Assembly (NCBI RefSeq): GCF_005502465.1
Contig: NZ_SCOT01000012.1
Span: 1 to 64,000 of the forward strand
Direction: 5' to 3'
Length of the DNA stretch: 64,000 nucleotides
DNA from: Sphingopyxis sp. L1A2A
GTDB lineage: Bacteria > Pseudomonadota > Alphaproteobacteria > Sphingomonadales > Sphingomonadaceae
The position numbers and the translations under genes are program-made. Under the pieces are notes generated by a model that did not search any database, had not been told where the DNA came from, and was given only the letters and a program-made list of their open reading frames with translations. Positions 1 through 8,471 of the stretch are shown in pieces. The number at the start of each line of letters is the position of its first letter. The stretch's first letter is position 1.

Positions 1-327
1 ACACTCGCTCCCGACGCTCCGATATCCTCGCTCATCACCGCTCCTCGCAAAGAGCGGCTATCAGCACCCCGCAGCAGCTTCCCGCAAGGTGGCCTTCAGG
101 ACACGGTTACGCTAAAAACGGTGATTTCCTTCTGGCGCTGCTAGAGTGTAGTCGGATCGCACCCTCAAAAAGTGGCGGAAACCCTGCGTTCACCCGTGCG
201 TGAGGTGTGTATCCAAAATGTGGGTCCGATGCGTAGCATCGCGGCCCTGCTACACCCGACGAAACACCAGCGCCTCAAAGTTGGTACGACACGATCCAAA
301 GCTTTATTATTGGAAAGCTCTTCACCA
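1..327. other. No supported gene at the left edge
   Basis: I see no convincing coding sequence here. A short plus-strand open frame at 172-360 lacks a ribosome binding site and any recognisable motif. The stretch lies downstream of the leftward three-gene cassette and may hold its terminator or the remains of a neighbouring gene that lies outside the window. Confidence 0.4.
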
Positions 328-696
328 TTATTCGATGTTTTGTATCGGGGTATCGGGTGAAGGGTCGTGAACAGGGTTTCCGAGGATCATTTCTAGCGAG
401 ACTCTAATCTCACTCAACGCGTCGGGTGCAATACGGATGTCAGCTTCGAACACGTCGCGTGAGTTGTCTGCAAGAAGTTCCGCTCGGGCAGCAGCCTCAA
501 GCAAGAGAGCCGCAACACGCTCGACGTCCACTCCGAGATCAACGCCAGCAGCCCGCTGCCGCCAAGATTCGATTGCTGCGGCAGTCATTCCAGCGAGCGG
601 GACGACTGAACCGACACGGCGATTTACCGGGATGAGAAACTCTCGTTCGATCCTCACCCGTTCCTGAAATCTGGTCCTGCGCGTTGATGCATCCAT
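328..696 (-). CDS. Small helical protein, third gene of the pentapeptide/nucleotidyltransferase cassette
   Basis: This encodes 122 aa with no signal peptide or membrane segment. The middle (about residues 35-85) is rich in Ala, Leu and Glu and reads as amphipathic helices; the N-terminus is basic (several Arg in the first 27 residues) and the C-terminus acidic. I do not recognise a family. Its ATG overlaps the stop of the nucleotidyltransferase gene by one base (TGATG), so it is almost certainly translated by coupling and belongs with the two genes upstream. By position it could be a partner or inhibitor of the nucleotidyltransferase, but that is inference from gene order only. Confidence 0.6.
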   Translation of the reverse strand: MDASTRRTRFQERVRIEREFLIPVNRRVGSVVPLAGMTAAAIESWRQRAAGVDLGVDVERVAALLLEAAARAELLADNSRDVFEADIRIAPDALSEIRVSLEMILGNPVHDPSPDTPIQNIE

Positions 697-1373
697 CAGT
701 GTTCCTCCAGCCTAAGTCGAAGCTCGGCAATCCAAGGTTCTAGTCTACCATAAATGTCAGCTACCATCGATGGAGGGAACGGTGCAGGTGGAATTAGTCC
801 ACGCTGCCCTGCCATTCGGCACGACATGGCTAAGTCGTACTCGGACTGGGAAAGTGGCACTACGGACACGCCGCTAAGTCGAAATGGCGAGTACCGCGAA
901 AAATCCGGGCGATCGCAGAGCTTTGACGACGCCGCCATGCAAATGTTGCGGAGGCACACATACAACAATCCCAACTCGTAAAAAGCATTCTCGGGCGACG
1001 CCTGTAGCTGAACAGGAATCCGCGAAAGAATATTCTCGAAGGACTCCACGTCGGCTGCGGCATCCTGGTAAGCCGAAGGCTCGCCAAGGCTCTGAATGAC
1101 TGGTTGGATTTCAAAGAGAGGAACGGCTTCGTGATACAGGTGCCACCCGAAAAGCTCGCCATTTTTGAACATTTCGCCAAGCCGACGCCGACCGTACCAA
1201 GAGATCGAAGGTTCTAACCCTGAAAGCTGCCTCGGTACGTGAGCGTACACCTCCCGATCGTCCACCTTGCCGCGCCCATCGGAGACGACCGCCAGCAGGT
1301 CCAGATCGCTTCGTTCATCGCGGTCACCGCGCGCCACCGAGCCAAATATGTAAACACCGAGAACCTCGCCCAT
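696..1373 (-). CDS. MNT-type nucleotidyltransferase with helical C-terminal domain
   Basis: A 225-aa protein opening with the minimal nucleotidyltransferase signature: FGSVARGD at residues 10-17 followed by SDLDLL at about 22-27, the GS and DxD motifs that bind nucleotide and metal in the polymerase-beta superfamily. The remaining 150 residues are largely helical. A stretch near residues 135-150 (YVCLRNICMA) resembles the conserved helix of HEPN domains, but the catalytic His of the RX4-6H motif is absent. Proteins of this superfamily transfer NMP groups to proteins, RNA or small molecules and are common in toxin-antitoxin and phage-defence loci; the substrate here is unknown. It overlaps both neighbours by one base (TGATG), which indicates a tightly coupled three-gene operon. 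Confidence 0.75.
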   Translation of the reverse strand: MGEVLGVYIFGSVARGDRDERSDLDLLAVVSDGRGKVDDREVYAHVPRQLSGLEPSISWYGRRRLGEMFKNGELFGWHLYHEAVPLFEIQPVIQSLGEPSAYQDAAADVESFENILSRIPVQLQASPENAFYELGLLYVCLRNICMAASSKLCDRPDFSRYSPFRLSGVSVVPLSQSEYDLAMSCRMAGQRGLIPPAPFPPSMVADIYGRLEPWIAELRLRLEEH

Positions 1374-2284
1374 CAGCGGTGAGAAATCGATTTGAACAAC
1401 ACAGAGATAAAGAGCCCAATGTACAGGTAGCGCATCCCAATCAACGCATAATCGACTAGGATGTAGCCTTTGAAAGAACTATCGGGGCCAGAGTCCCAGA
1501 ACTGATCGAAACAGTACTTAAGAATCTTTAGACCAGAGCCACTTTCTTGCCAGCCTACGTTCGGCACCACGGACCACATATTAATCAGGCTCAGAAGAAG
1601 GATGAAGAAAGCCGCACTTCCGACAAGGCGCAGGGGACGCTCCCCATGTCCCCAAAGGAACCCGCCAAATCGGAGACCCAAGTAGGCTAAAGCAGCTTTC
1701 GTCTTGTTGAGAAAGCCGGGATACTTCCTACGATAATAGTCTTCAGTTCCCTTCCAAGCGCGCGATTGGTGATCAACGGCCGCCCCGATCTCTGCTAGTA
1801 CGAAATCTCGCTGGCTAGAAAAGTCACCGATTTCTGCCGCGTTGGCCCGTAAGTTTTGCAGAGAATCGCGCTTGAGATTCGCTTCTTGAGGAAGAAGCGC
1901 AATCATCTCCCTCGGCTCGATAAGAGTCCGATGGAACGTTGAATATTTGAAATCTGAGCCGGGAAAGGATGCTCCGCGAAGATTTGAATCATAGAAGCGG
2001 CACCCGGTGAACGTGCAATTGCTAAACACCGCTGACCGGAAGTACGCACGCTCGAAGATCGAGAACGAAAAGTCGCAGTCAACAAATCTCGCCTGATAAG
2101 CGTTCATGTCTACGAAGCGGCGATGGCGCAGGTCAAGTTTCTCATATGTGTCGCGGGAAACAGGAACGCGTTCAATTCGCTCACCCATGCTTCCCCCGTC
2201 CCCGGGTGAGAGCGCTGGCGTTTCAAGGGAAGGAGGCGGCGGCCCCTCCGAGGTGGGGCGCCGTCTAAAAATTCGACTGATCAT
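1373..2284 (-). CDS. Pentapeptide-repeat protein with C-terminal membrane segments
   Basis: A protein of about 303 aa. I chose the ATG at 2284 over an in-frame TTG at 2335 that would add 17 residues. After a Pro/Ser-rich N-terminus, roughly residues 60-130 carry pentapeptide-like repeats with F or L at the centre and A/S/N at i-2 (such as ARFVDCDF and NLRGASF). A charged helical part follows, then two strong hydrophobic segments at about residues 215-240 and 275-300. The layout resembles repeat-plus-membrane proteins suspected to act as membrane effectors or channels. It is the first gene of the TGATG-coupled cassette with the nucleotidyltransferase. Function in defence is inferred, not shown. 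Confidence 0.75.
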   Translation of the reverse strand: MISRIFRRRPTSEGPPPPSLETPALSPGDGGSMGERIERVPVSRDTYEKLDLRHRRFVDMNAYQARFVDCDFSFSIFERAYFRSAVFSNCTFTGCRFYDSNLRGASFPGSDFKYSTFHRTLIEPREMIALLPQEANLKRDSLQNLRANAAEIGDFSSQRDFVLAEIGAAVDHQSRAWKGTEDYYRRKYPGFLNKTKAALAYLGLRFGGFLWGHGERPLRLVGSAAFFILLLSLINMWSVVPNVGWQESGSGLKILKYCFDQFWDSGPDSSFKGYILVDYALIGMRYLYIGLFISVLFKSISHR

Positions 2285-2506
2285 TGCGCGAATGTAACGT
2301 GTTCTGCTCGCACCCGCCAGCAATGACGATTCCAAGATTTACTTCGGCACTATGTTCGCGTTTTGCAGCGCGGGTGGATGCATGATCAATTCGTAATGGC
2401 ATTCCAACTGATCGGTAGGCAGGGTTAAAAGTGGGCGGTCTGGGGAGGGCAAGATAAAAGCCGTGCCAGCTTCGGGCACGTAATGGTCGGTCTTCTGCGG
2501 CATTGG

Positions 2507-2537
2507 GCGTATGGCACAGCCAAAATTGGCCATACGC
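2507..2537. repeat. 9-bp perfect inverted repeat in a gene-free stretch
   Basis: GCGTATGGC at 2507-2515 and GCCATACGC at 2529-2537 form a perfect 9-bp stem with a 13-nt loop. It lies in the otherwise gene-free 2285-2801 interval between two divergent genes. An 80-aa minus frame at 2339-2581 covers it but has no recognisable motif. The stem could be a protein-binding site, a terminator without a T-run, or a relic of a mobile element end. Confidence 0.4.
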
Positions 2538-2801
2538 GACGGCCTCACAGCCGGAGCTTCCGTCATTTTAATGTCTGGCATCGGTCAGCGGCGCGGCAAA
2601 TTGGTGAGCTCCAAAATTCGTCGCCGAGTGGTCACGTCCGCGTGTATCTGAACGGCAGGCGTGCGTTTTGTCGTAAAATTAGAAGCGATGGCGCACAAAC
2701 GTCGGCTGGCGATTGCCATACGGATTGCGGATAATTGGATGTCGCGTCGCGAGCTTGCGCCGTCAACATCGTTATAGCTGCTGCAGATAGCAGGAGGTCT
2801 C

Positions 2802-3023
2802 ATGTCTTTCCCAACTAAATCCATTGGTACAGACCGCTCCACGACGGCACCGATCGCCATGCGCGTTCCGGATGCGTGTAGGTTCATCGGACTCGGTCGT
2901 AGCACCCTCTATGTTCTCGTTGCCACGGGAGAGATCGAAACCGTGAAGGTCGGAGCCGCAACTCTTGTGCTGACCGAAAGCCTCTGCGCCTTAATTGACC
3001 GCCGTCGAAAAACGCGTGTGTGA
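2802..3023 (+). CDS. AlpA/excisionase-like helix-turn-helix protein
   Basis: A 73-aa protein with a strong ribosome binding site (GCAGGAGG, 5 nt before ATG). Residues about 20-68 fit the MerR-like winged HTH of AlpA and phage excisionases: RVPDACRFIGLGRSTLYVL, then a short wing (GEIETVKVG) and a helix ending in a basic tail. Such proteins direct excision or activate integrase genes in integrative elements. No integrase is visible beside it; the next feature is an IS110 transposase on the other strand. It is therefore probably a remnant regulator of a prophage or integrative island. Confidence 0.7.
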   Translation: MSFPTKSIGTDRSTTAPIAMRVPDACRFIGLGRSTLYVLVATGEIETVKVGAATLVLTESLCALIDRRRKTRV

Positions 3024-3257
3024 AGCGCCTATCTTGCGCGTCGATCTTTGTTGTTCCGCCGCAGTCTTTTGCTTCCGCTCAGATTGCGCACCGGCATCTA
3101 GCATTGGTCCTCGCTCTCAGGTGAAGGTTTTGCCATCTGCCGAAAGCGGAAGAAATCGGAAGGGGTTCAAAATTCGACAATCGACGTGCAGGGATAGCTT
3201 TGTCGAAGACGCGATTGCCTTTAGCATCAGCAGGCCCGGCCGTATGATTATACAGGG

Positions 3258-4397
3258 TCAGAGCCCTAAATCGAATCCGGTTTCCGGGCCTGCCGTTCCC
3301 AGGAGGGAACTTTTTGCCGTCGCGACAAGAGGCTCGCTGGTCGATGGTTCAGGGAAAGGCTCGAACGTATTGCCGCTTTTCCACATGGCGAGCATAACGG
3401 TCGATAACTTGCGCGCCACTGCGACTTTTGCTCGCGCCGGACCTCTCCGGTCGCTGACTCCATAGCCCCATCTTTTTATACCACTATCCTTGGTCGTGGG
3501 GCGGAGCAAGATCATGGCGGCCGTGGTCAAATGTCGCCGCGTCATCGTGTTTCCCATCTTACTGATCCGCAAGCGAGCGACTGTGCCACCCGATTGCCGA
3601 ACACGTGGCACGAGACCAAGATATGGACCTACGTCGATTGATTTTTCAAACCGTTGGGGATTGCAGATCGCACTGTAGAACGACAGAGCGGTTATCGGCC
3701 CGACCCCAGGGATTTCCATAAAGCGCTGGCAGACCTCGATGCGTGCAGCCATTTCCGCAATGGTGCGATCAAGATGCTCGACGTAAGCGCGCAGGCTCTC
3801 ACAAATTGAAAGCACAGGTTCAATATCCCCTCTTAAGTCGATCTTTTGCTCCTTGCGTAAGCGTGCCATTTCCAAATGCGCGTTGCGGCGAAGGATTGCC
3901 GCGGACCAGTTTCGGGATAGCTTCCCGCCATAGAGGTGGAATTGCGAACCAATCGCTGATTCTGTCGCGACCCTGATCCTGATCATTTGCTGGCGCGTTG
4001 CCAGCATGGATCGGATTCTCTGACACTCGACGGTCTTAAGCACTACTTCAGAAACGGATCCTCGGCCGCTTCGAGCAACCTCCGCGATATTCCGCGCGTC
4101 GTTTCTGTCCGTCTTATTCTGTTTGATGGCAAGGTAGGTCGAAATCTGCCGGCAGTCGAAAACCACGACCGAATATTTGAGACGCTCTAGCCCGCGCGCT
4201 AGAAAGATACTTGTCGATCCCGCCTCCATTGCAATTGCGGCAACATTTCCGCGTCGCATTGGTCGAACGAAGGCGTCGATGTTTTCGACAGAGGTGGGGA
4301 ACTCGGCCTCTCGGACGGCCTCACCAGTGGCGTTGAGGATGCAAATAGCCGTTGTGTGAACGCCTACGTCGAGGCCTACCCAAATCCGTTTGCTCAT
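3258..4397 (-). CDS. IS110-family transposase (DEDD, RuvC-like)
   Basis: A full-length 379-aa recombinase. The N-terminal RuvC-like domain shows GLDVG (Asp9), AMEAG (Glu near 58) and TDRNDA (Asp pair near 97-100), which make up the DEDD catalytic set. The C-terminal transposase_20 domain carries IPGVGPITALSFYSAI near residue 230, ahead of the region that holds the catalytic Ser in this family. A GGGAGG-type ribosome binding site lies 5-10 nt before the ATG. The frame looks intact, so the element could be active. It catalyses RNA-guided or site-specific insertion in related elements. It sits downstream of the leftward defence operon. Confidence 0.93.
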   Translation of the reverse strand: MSKRIWVGLDVGVHTTAICILNATGEAVREAEFPTSVENIDAFVRPMRRGNVAAIAMEAGSTSIFLARGLERLKYSVVVFDCRQISTYLAIKQNKTDRNDARNIAEVARSGRGSVSEVVLKTVECQRIRSMLATRQQMIRIRVATESAIGSQFHLYGGKLSRNWSAAILRRNAHLEMARLRKEQKIDLRGDIEPVLSICESLRAYVEHLDRTIAEMAARIEVCQRFMEIPGVGPITALSFYSAICNPQRFEKSIDVGPYLGLVPRVRQSGGTVARLRISKMGNTMTRRHLTTAAMILLRPTTKDSGIKRWGYGVSDRRGPARAKVAVARKLSTVMLAMWKSGNTFEPFPEPSTSEPLVATAKSSLLGTAGPETGFDLGL

Positions 4398-4478
4398 AAG
4401 TCCCTCCCGCCGGTGAGATTCGGCGCCGCGTGGGCATCAAGGTCATAGCCTTATAAATGGGCACGGCGTCCGAACCTC
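3258..4478 (-). mobile_element. IS110-family insertion sequence (ends not resolved)
   Basis: The element consists of one intact DEDD transposase gene and at least the upstream stem-loop region to 4478. IS110 elements of this group lack terminal inverted repeats and target duplications, so the exact ends cannot be read from one copy. The true left end (upstream of the transposase) probably lies somewhere in 4480-4790, before the end of the AlbA_2 gene, and the right end within 3030-3257. Confidence 0.6.
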
Positions 4479-4514
4479 AGCGGGAACCTGCAGCGAATTT
4501 CTCAACAGATTATG
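4398..4514 (-). ncRNA. Candidate IS110 bridge RNA region
   Basis: Upstream of the transposase, 4415-4432 pairs with 4462-4478 to give a roughly 17-bp stem (GAGATTCGGCGCCGCGTG against CACGGCGTCCGAACCTC, with a few bulges or wobbles). The loop contains a second hairpin, AAGG at 4439-4442 with CCTT at 4449-4452. A CATAAT -10-like box on the minus strand lies at 4509-4514. IS110 elements are known to encode a structured bridge RNA between the left end and the transposase gene; position, strand and structure fit. Target and donor guide loops could not be assigned, so the exact RNA limits are a guess. Confidence 0.45.
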
Positions 4515-4800
4515 ATGATTCTAACTTGAGGTGCTTTTGACCAGCAAAGAATGCTCACCGCCATTTCATGAGCAAATTACACTGCTGACGACAGCAACCG
4601 AAAAGGACAGCAACATTCGCAACTCGGCCGGGCGGCGCTCGATCTCAAACGTAGCCGGTCCGCGAATGTCTTCCCGAAACCGGCCGTTTGCACTGCTGGT
4701 AACAGGCGTCAGCAATGCCCCTGACATCAACGTGGAGCGCGAGTGCCCGCTTCGAAACCAGCTATGGATAATGGCACCGTGGCCACGGCGTGGCATTCGG
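4515..4800. other. Gene-free spacer between IS110 and the defence operon
   Basis: No credible gene is seen. A minus-strand frame of 80 codons at 4566-4808 begins at a TTG overlapping the end of the AlbA_2 gene but has no motif. The outer end of the IS110 element probably falls here. Confidence 0.4.
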
Positions 4801-6366
4801 TTACTCAATCAAGGCGCCATATTCCAACTCATCAAGGCGCGAGGCCGCGCGACGGATATAGCCCAGCAAATTTCGATCACCGTCGCTGGCTTCCCACACT
4901 GCTAAGCTCGCTCCCAACAGATCGTGAAAAAGATCGAAAGATGTTCGATCAGATTCCCCCATGCCGGTCAGCGCCGAGCAGACTTCTTTCGCTTGACGCT
5001 CGGTCGAGATCGAAATGTTGCGGGTGTGTATTATGTGATTGAACGCCGCGCCGCGATGCCCGCCTAGCCTAGAATAAAGCGTGCGCTTGGCATTGAGCAA
5101 TTTGATAAGCTCGTCTCGCGTTTTTGGTTTCGCAATCTTGCTCGCCTTCAAAGCCGCAACCGCGCCCTTCCGAGATTGCCCGGCCAAATGGAGATAATAG
5201 AAGATCGGTAAAATCCAGCCTGCCTCATGGCTGACTTGACTGAAATATGATAGCGGTTGCTCCACTGGATTTCGGTTTATGAAATTTCGCAAGATCGCAT
5301 CGACGGTCACTTCCTCGCGCACGGTCCGCACTGGCGCGAGTATCTCGGTGGGAACGGTCTGTGCGTCGCCGATGACGCGGAGCGTAGGCGCCCCGTCCAC
5401 CTCATCAAACTCCCCTTCACGGATGAATTTGATCCGTTCAAGCGATTGCGGGTCAATCAAGATGGGGCGCCCTCCATCTTCCAGTTGGCCATCGGCCAGG
5501 TTGGCGACCATCGCATCCTTGGGGCCAAGTTCGAGCAATCGCTGCACCATCGGCAAGATCGCCTCACGGCTGCGCTGATCGCGCTCATCAAGGATGGCGC
5601 GCAGATCAGCGTAACAAATGGCTTTGGTTTCGCCAGAGTAGCGATAATAAATTGCGCCTTCGGCAACATCGCCCTCGGTCTTGCTGGCGATGACTGGCTT
5701 GGCGCTATGCGGTTCAACGTGAATCACGCCGACCGTCATGGCGTCGAGTTTGAGGCTGGCGACGCGGAAGCGCGGTGTGGGTTCCAACACGGAACGGATG
5801 GTCTGGCTGAATTTGTTCTGATCGGTATCGGTGAAACGGCCGTCCGCCAGACCGCTAACGGCAAAGCCGAGCGGTTTGTCCTTCACCCCGAAAAACAGAT
5901 AACCGCCGCGATTATTCGCGAATCCGGCTATAGTGCGCAGCGGCTTGCTAAAGTTGCGGAGGCTGAACCCTTCCTTGCATTCATACTCGTCGGTTTCGCC
6001 TGCGGTGCAGCGCCATACGCCGTTTGCATCCTTGGCAAAGAAGGATCGCAGCATCTTTTCGTCCATCGCATCCAGCGGTGCGGCGGGCGTGGTTTCGACG
6101 ACGATGCCAGGGGCAGAGAGTTCGGGAGACGCGAAGTTGGCGATGAAGGCTGACAAGGCTTCATCGCTGGCCTTCGGCACTTCGGGGCCATAATCACGGT
6201 GCTTGATCCCGCTGATGCGGCCCGAATTGACCGCACGATCCTGCCGGTTGAAATAGAATTGGATCGCCTTGTTCGCCATGCCGCGCGCCAGCATGGCTTT
6301 GATCAGGCCTATTTCCGCGTCAGTGATGCTCCGCCTTGGCAAATGGCTAAACTTTCTCGACACCAA
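4801..6366 (-). CDS. HTH plus AlbA_2 (Schlafen-like) domain protein
   Basis: A 521-aa protein, last gene of the leftward defence operon. Residues about 10-55 look like a resolvase-type helix-turn-helix (SITDAEIGLIKAMLARGM). Residues about 124-260 carry the AlbA_2/Schlafen domain, seen as a KEGFS segment near 131 and AGFANNRGGYLFFGVKD at 147-163; this domain binds nucleic acid and in some members cleaves RNA. The C-terminal 250 residues are helical and unassigned. There is no ATG; translation probably starts at TTG 6366 or GTG 6363, inside the last 20 bases of the DUF262 gene, so it is translationally coupled to it. A role as a nucleic-acid sensor or effector is inferred from domain and operon. 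Confidence 0.8.
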   Translation of the reverse strand: MVSRKFSHLPRRSITDAEIGLIKAMLARGMANKAIQFYFNRQDRAVNSGRISGIKHRDYGPEVPKASDEALSAFIANFASPELSAPGIVVETTPAAPLDAMDEKMLRSFFAKDANGVWRCTAGETDEYECKEGFSLRNFSKPLRTIAGFANNRGGYLFFGVKDKPLGFAVSGLADGRFTDTDQNKFSQTIRSVLEPTPRFRVASLKLDAMTVGVIHVEPHSAKPVIASKTEGDVAEGAIYYRYSGETKAICYADLRAILDERDQRSREAILPMVQRLLELGPKDAMVANLADGQLEDGGRPILIDPQSLERIKFIREGEFDEVDGAPTLRVIGDAQTVPTEILAPVRTVREEVTVDAILRNFINRNPVEQPLSYFSQVSHEAGWILPIFYYLHLAGQSRKGAVAALKASKIAKPKTRDELIKLLNAKRTLYSRLGGHRGAAFNHIIHTRNISISTERQAKEVCSALTGMGESDRTSFDLFHDLLGASLAVWEASDGDRNLLGYIRRAASRLDELEYGALIE

Positions 6367-8107
6367 GGACTGAATTGATCATCGTCCTCAAACGCTCGCG
6401 CCGGGCGATATGAAATTTCTCAAACCCATCGATACCCAACGGGATTTTTCCGAGGACATATTTTTCGCAATAGTGCTTTTGCTCTTTAGAATTTGCGAAC
6501 TGTGATGTGATCCAGTCAGCCGGAAGTTTGTCCTTTTTCTCAATGTTAGAATGCCCCTCAAGGAGTTGGAGATTAGAGATTTCGTTCGCGAGGTTCCAAA
6601 GTTCATCTGCTCGGTCTACCGAGAAACCTGCCTTTTTCAGTTTCTTTGTTGTGAAGAGCGAAATTGGAAAAACGTGGTCAACATGGAAATGATTTCGCAA
6701 ATCAACAAAGGGAAATAGCATCGTCAAAAGTGGGAACGCCCTTTTATCCCCGTAATTAACCGAAAGTAGGTCATCGATCTCGATATCGCTGAAGGTTAGA
6801 GATTTTCCTCTTTGATCCATAACCTTCTCGATCTTTTCAACCGGGAATTCTGCATCACCATTCTTTTTGAGAACATCTCGCAGTGCAGTCAGCAGGGTAT
6901 CCAAGCCACTGCCCCAAATGCCAGATGTTTTGAGAAGGGACCGCATCAGCCAAGATCGAATCGCCTCGCGGTCGGCGGCATATTTTCCGGCGGTCACAAA
7001 GTTCTTTGGGCTACCCCGCATGTATAAATAATAGGCGATGGGCAGCAACGCACTGTCCGCTCTAAGTGTTTGCCAACTCAAGCCAAAATTGGCCGCTAAC
7101 TCGGCAGCGCTGACGAGGGCTTTTCGGACCTCTGTCCAATTTTTCTCCAACTTCTGCATGTTTGTCTGTGTGAAGTTTTCGACCTTGAAACCGACGCTGG
7201 CTATGTCAGATAACATTAGCCCTGCCTTGAGAACAAAATCCTGACTCAGGCTAAAGCCTGCGCCAACGTCGTTGATTTCATCTACAAGTGAATGGATTTC
7301 CTGACGCGCGTCAATAATTTTCCATTGTGCGACCGCGATACTCAAGAGAAGGTCGGAATAGGATAGAACGGTGCCTCCCGAATTCAATCGGATGAATATA
7401 TTCAAAACTCTCTCAATGTCTTGCGATCCCTCCTCGTAATAGAAGATGCAGGGTTCGTTATGAACGACTTGATGGAGCCGGTCGAGATTAGTGTACGCAA
7501 CATTGAGTGCGTCTCCCTCAACCTTGTTTGCGGTCAGCCACGCCAGCATGGGCGGCCCACCCTTCATCCCGAGAATATCCGGCACTGGGAACCATAAGGA
7601 CGCATCATCGCGAACAATTTGATCTTCAGACAAGAAGCGAAATTTATACACTACCCCGTCCTCATCGGGCTGCGGAGTTGCCAGTAAATTCAGGTGCAAT
7701 GTCTTTTTTGGGAAGGCCATAGAATTGTTCATGCGCTTGTATGGTTGCTTGAAGGCCAAAGAACCGCGAAGGCCGATATTTAGCGCAGTCAATCTCTGCT
7801 GACCATCCAATACGGCAGTTACTGTCTGATTATGCAACTTTGGCAGTTCGGGGCAGTGTGCCGCATCGCGTTGATGATAATTCAACACAAAATCATAGAA
7901 TTTGAATTTTCCGCTGGTTTCCTGTCCGACAGTCCAAAAAAGGAACGTACCAAATGGATAGCCCTGCATAAGGCTGTCAAAAAGTCGCTCGATTTGCTCA
8001 GGCTTCCAGACGAACTCACGTTGAATAGCCGGCAGAACATATGATTTTGTCTGAATTTTCTCCAGCGCTGCGGCAATGGTACCCCCCGGCTTATACATGA
8101 TTTGCAT
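6347..8107 (-). CDS. DUF262 / HNH (GmrSD-like) nuclease
   Basis: A 586-aa protein with the two-part layout of the GmrSD family. The N-terminal DUF262 domain has the PAIQREFVW stretch near residue 26 and the LDGQQRLTAL motif at about 100-109, which in GmrS binds and hydrolyses nucleotide. The C-terminal DUF1524-type HNH nuclease shows HVDHVFP at about 475-481 and a WNLANEISNLQLL helix near 503. Characterised relatives (GmrSD, BrxU, SspE) restrict modified phage DNA or act within modification-based systems. It overlaps the AlbA_2 gene by 20 nt and follows the methyltransferase and the 101-aa gene. A second in-frame ATG at 8098 is an alternative start. Confidence 0.88.
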   Translation of the reverse strand: MQIMYKPGGTIAAALEKIQTKSYVLPAIQREFVWKPEQIERLFDSLMQGYPFGTFLFWTVGQETSGKFKFYDFVLNYHQRDAAHCPELPKLHNQTVTAVLDGQQRLTALNIGLRGSLAFKQPYKRMNNSMAFPKKTLHLNLLATPQPDEDGVVYKFRFLSEDQIVRDDASLWFPVPDILGMKGGPPMLAWLTANKVEGDALNVAYTNLDRLHQVVHNEPCIFYYEEGSQDIERVLNIFIRLNSGGTVLSYSDLLLSIAVAQWKIIDARQEIHSLVDEINDVGAGFSLSQDFVLKAGLMLSDIASVGFKVENFTQTNMQKLEKNWTEVRKALVSAAELAANFGLSWQTLRADSALLPIAYYLYMRGSPKNFVTAGKYAADREAIRSWLMRSLLKTSGIWGSGLDTLLTALRDVLKKNGDAEFPVEKIEKVMDQRGKSLTFSDIEIDDLLSVNYGDKRAFPLLTMLFPFVDLRNHFHVDHVFPISLFTTKKLKKAGFSVDRADELWNLANEISNLQLLEGHSNIEKKDKLPADWITSQFANSKEQKHYCEKYVLGKIPLGIDGFEKFHIARRERLRTMINSVLGVEKV

Positions 8108-8165
8108 ATCCTCTGATGGATTAGTAAAATATCAAAAAATTCTTATTCTATAAGATATTTAAACG

Positions 8166-8471
8166 TCAACCTGCTTGAATCGCAGGAATATTACTTAACC
8201 GTCTTGGCTTTACAAAGCCATATTCGGTTTCAGGTATGTCCACGGTCTTTGTGCGTTCCCGATAAATGCTCAAATCATTTTCACAGGACTTGTAATGGCC
8301 CGTTACGAGCTGGTCATGTTCGAGATAGGCAGTTCTGGATTTGCGTTTTTTCTTCCTCGCCCTGGCGGACGAATGTGACCGGATGTCGGAAGCCTTGGAA
8401 CAGAAAAGAGCTATGGGCTCGCTGGCCAACACCGACGCAATATCGCTCGCGATGGACGGCTCACTCGGCAT
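8166..8471 (-). CDS. Small uncharacterised protein inside the defence operon
   Basis: A frame of 101 aa begins at an ATG that overlaps the end of the methyltransferase gene by 11 nt and stops 58 nt before the DUF262 start. It has a strongly basic centre (RARKKKRKSR near residue 37) followed by a polar, aromatic-containing tail. No family is recognised. The overlap, the fit between two operon genes and the lack of another explanation for the 350-base gap argue for a real gene; codon bias is too weak to settle it. It could be a small accessory or DNA-binding subunit. Confidence 0.5.
   Translation of the reverse strand: MPSEPSIASDIASVLASEPIALFCSKASDIRSHSSARARKKKRKSRTAYLEHDQLVTGHYKSCENDLSIYRERTKTVDIPETEYGFVKPRRLSNIPAIQAG

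Noticed and set aside
172-360. 62-codon frame at the left edge
   Set aside because: No ribosome binding site or family; probably noise.
2339-2581. 80-codon minus-strand frame before the pentapeptide gene
   Set aside because: No recognisable motif or start signal and a 9-bp palindrome lies inside; not supported as a gene.
4566-4808. 80-codon minus-strand frame after the AlbA_2 gene
   Set aside because: TTG start, no motif, and it likely spans the end of the IS110 element.
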